Assembly (NCBI RefSeq): GCF_030053135.1 | Contig: NZ_CP125651.1 | Span: forward strand, 124,001-188,000 | From: Rhizobium sp. BT04 | GTDB taxonomy: Bacteria > Pseudomonadota > Alphaproteobacteria > Rhizobiales > Rhizobiaceae | Direction: 5' to 3' | Length of the DNA stretch: 64,000 nucleotides | In this document: one piece after another, positions 63,767-64,000 of the stretch | Position numbering within the stretch: the first letter of the stretch is position 1 | Layout of the letters: each line of letters starts with the position of its first letter | Notes under the pieces: model-generated | What the model was told of the DNA's origin: nothing | Databases searched by the model: none | Seen by the model: only the letters and a program-made list of their open reading frames with translations | Translations under genes and position numbers: made by a program

Positions 63767-64000
63767 ATGCCTACCATAATGGTCTGTCACGACGTCAAAG
63801 ACACGAAACACTGGCTCGCTTCACCCGTTCGCAAACAGGTATTGGAACCTATCGGCGTCACGAACATTCGCACGTTTACAGACCCTCAAACGTCCAACCA
63901 CGTTGGTTTGGTCATGGACGTTGCAGACATGGAAAAGCTGATGGCCTTCATGCAGACCCAGGCCGCGGCGGATGCCATGGCAAGTGACGGTGTCTTGCCC
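63767..64000 (+). CDS. Small conserved hypothetical protein (3' end outside window)
   Basis: The first 78 codons of a gene with GGAGG 7 bases upstream of the ATG. The sequence (MPTIMVCHDVKDTKHWLASP, TFTDPQTSNHVGLVMDVADM, then EKLMAFMQTQAAADAMASDG) matches the pattern of a family of roughly 90-100-residue alphaproteobacterial proteins that probably adopt a dimeric alpha-beta barrel fold, as in small monooxygenase-like proteins. Function unknown. Fewer than 30 residues are probably missing at the right edge. Confidence 0.75.
   Translation, partial: MPTIMVCHDVKDTKHWLASPVRKQVLEPIGVTNIRTFTDPQTSNHVGLVMDVADMEKLMAFMQTQAAADAMASDGVLP

Overview
The window looks like a genomic segment of a root-nodule alphaproteobacterium, most likely a Rhizobium of the R. 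leguminosarum/R. etli type. This is inferred from the high GC content, the many sugar ABC transporters with LacI/ROK/AraC regulators, the abundant chemoreceptors, and small conserved proteins such as DUF3422 and YesL. No rRNA, tRNA, CRISPR array or complete mobile element was found.

Left part (1-16.3 kb): a truncated GlgE-like maltosyltransferase gene runs off the left edge. It is followed by a small secreted hypothetical protein, a metallo-beta-lactamase-fold hydrolase, an APH-family kinase, CorA, an apparently frameshifted DUF4272 gene, a chemoreceptor, an NCS1 nucleobase permease with its own operator, an alpha/beta-hydrolase lipoprotein, and a TriABC-like RND efflux operon (one pump, two adaptors) divergent from a TetR repressor across a perfect operator.

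Middle (16.3-40.4 kb): three regulators (LacI, AraC, ROK) lead to a pectin-type locus: an uncharacterised 840-aa protein, a GH105 hydrolase, a GH28 beta-helix enzyme and a full ABC importer, with the binding protein divergent across two matching 16-bp palindromes. Then come DUF3422, a chemoreceptor co-oriented with an orphan sugar-binding protein, and an alpha-L-fucosidase/ABC operon with no ATPase, controlled by a divergent LacI gene and two GAACCGGTTC operators.

Right-middle (40.4-50.3 kb): a remnant of a ribbon-helix-helix gene, a GntR regulator, an isochorismatase-like hydrolase translationally coupled to a GlxA-type regulator, an SsuABC/TauABC-type importer, a soluble protoglobin-like chemoreceptor that appears to lack the haem histidine, a PHB-depolymerase-like esterase, a NUDIX hydrolase and gene debris (CHAD and IS630 fragments).

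Right part (50.3-63.4 kb): a second, larger uronate-polysaccharide locus. Leftward, a heparinase II/III-like lyase and a putative carbohydrate-binding protein run on toward a TctDE-like two-component system. Rightward are two permeases, a GH88 unsaturated glucuronyl hydrolase, an ATPase, YesL, a binding protein and a DUF2264 protein. A small conserved protein is cut by the right edge. Overall the window is a catabolic region for plant or soil polysaccharides: three CAZyme-plus-ABC loci interleaved with chemoreceptors.
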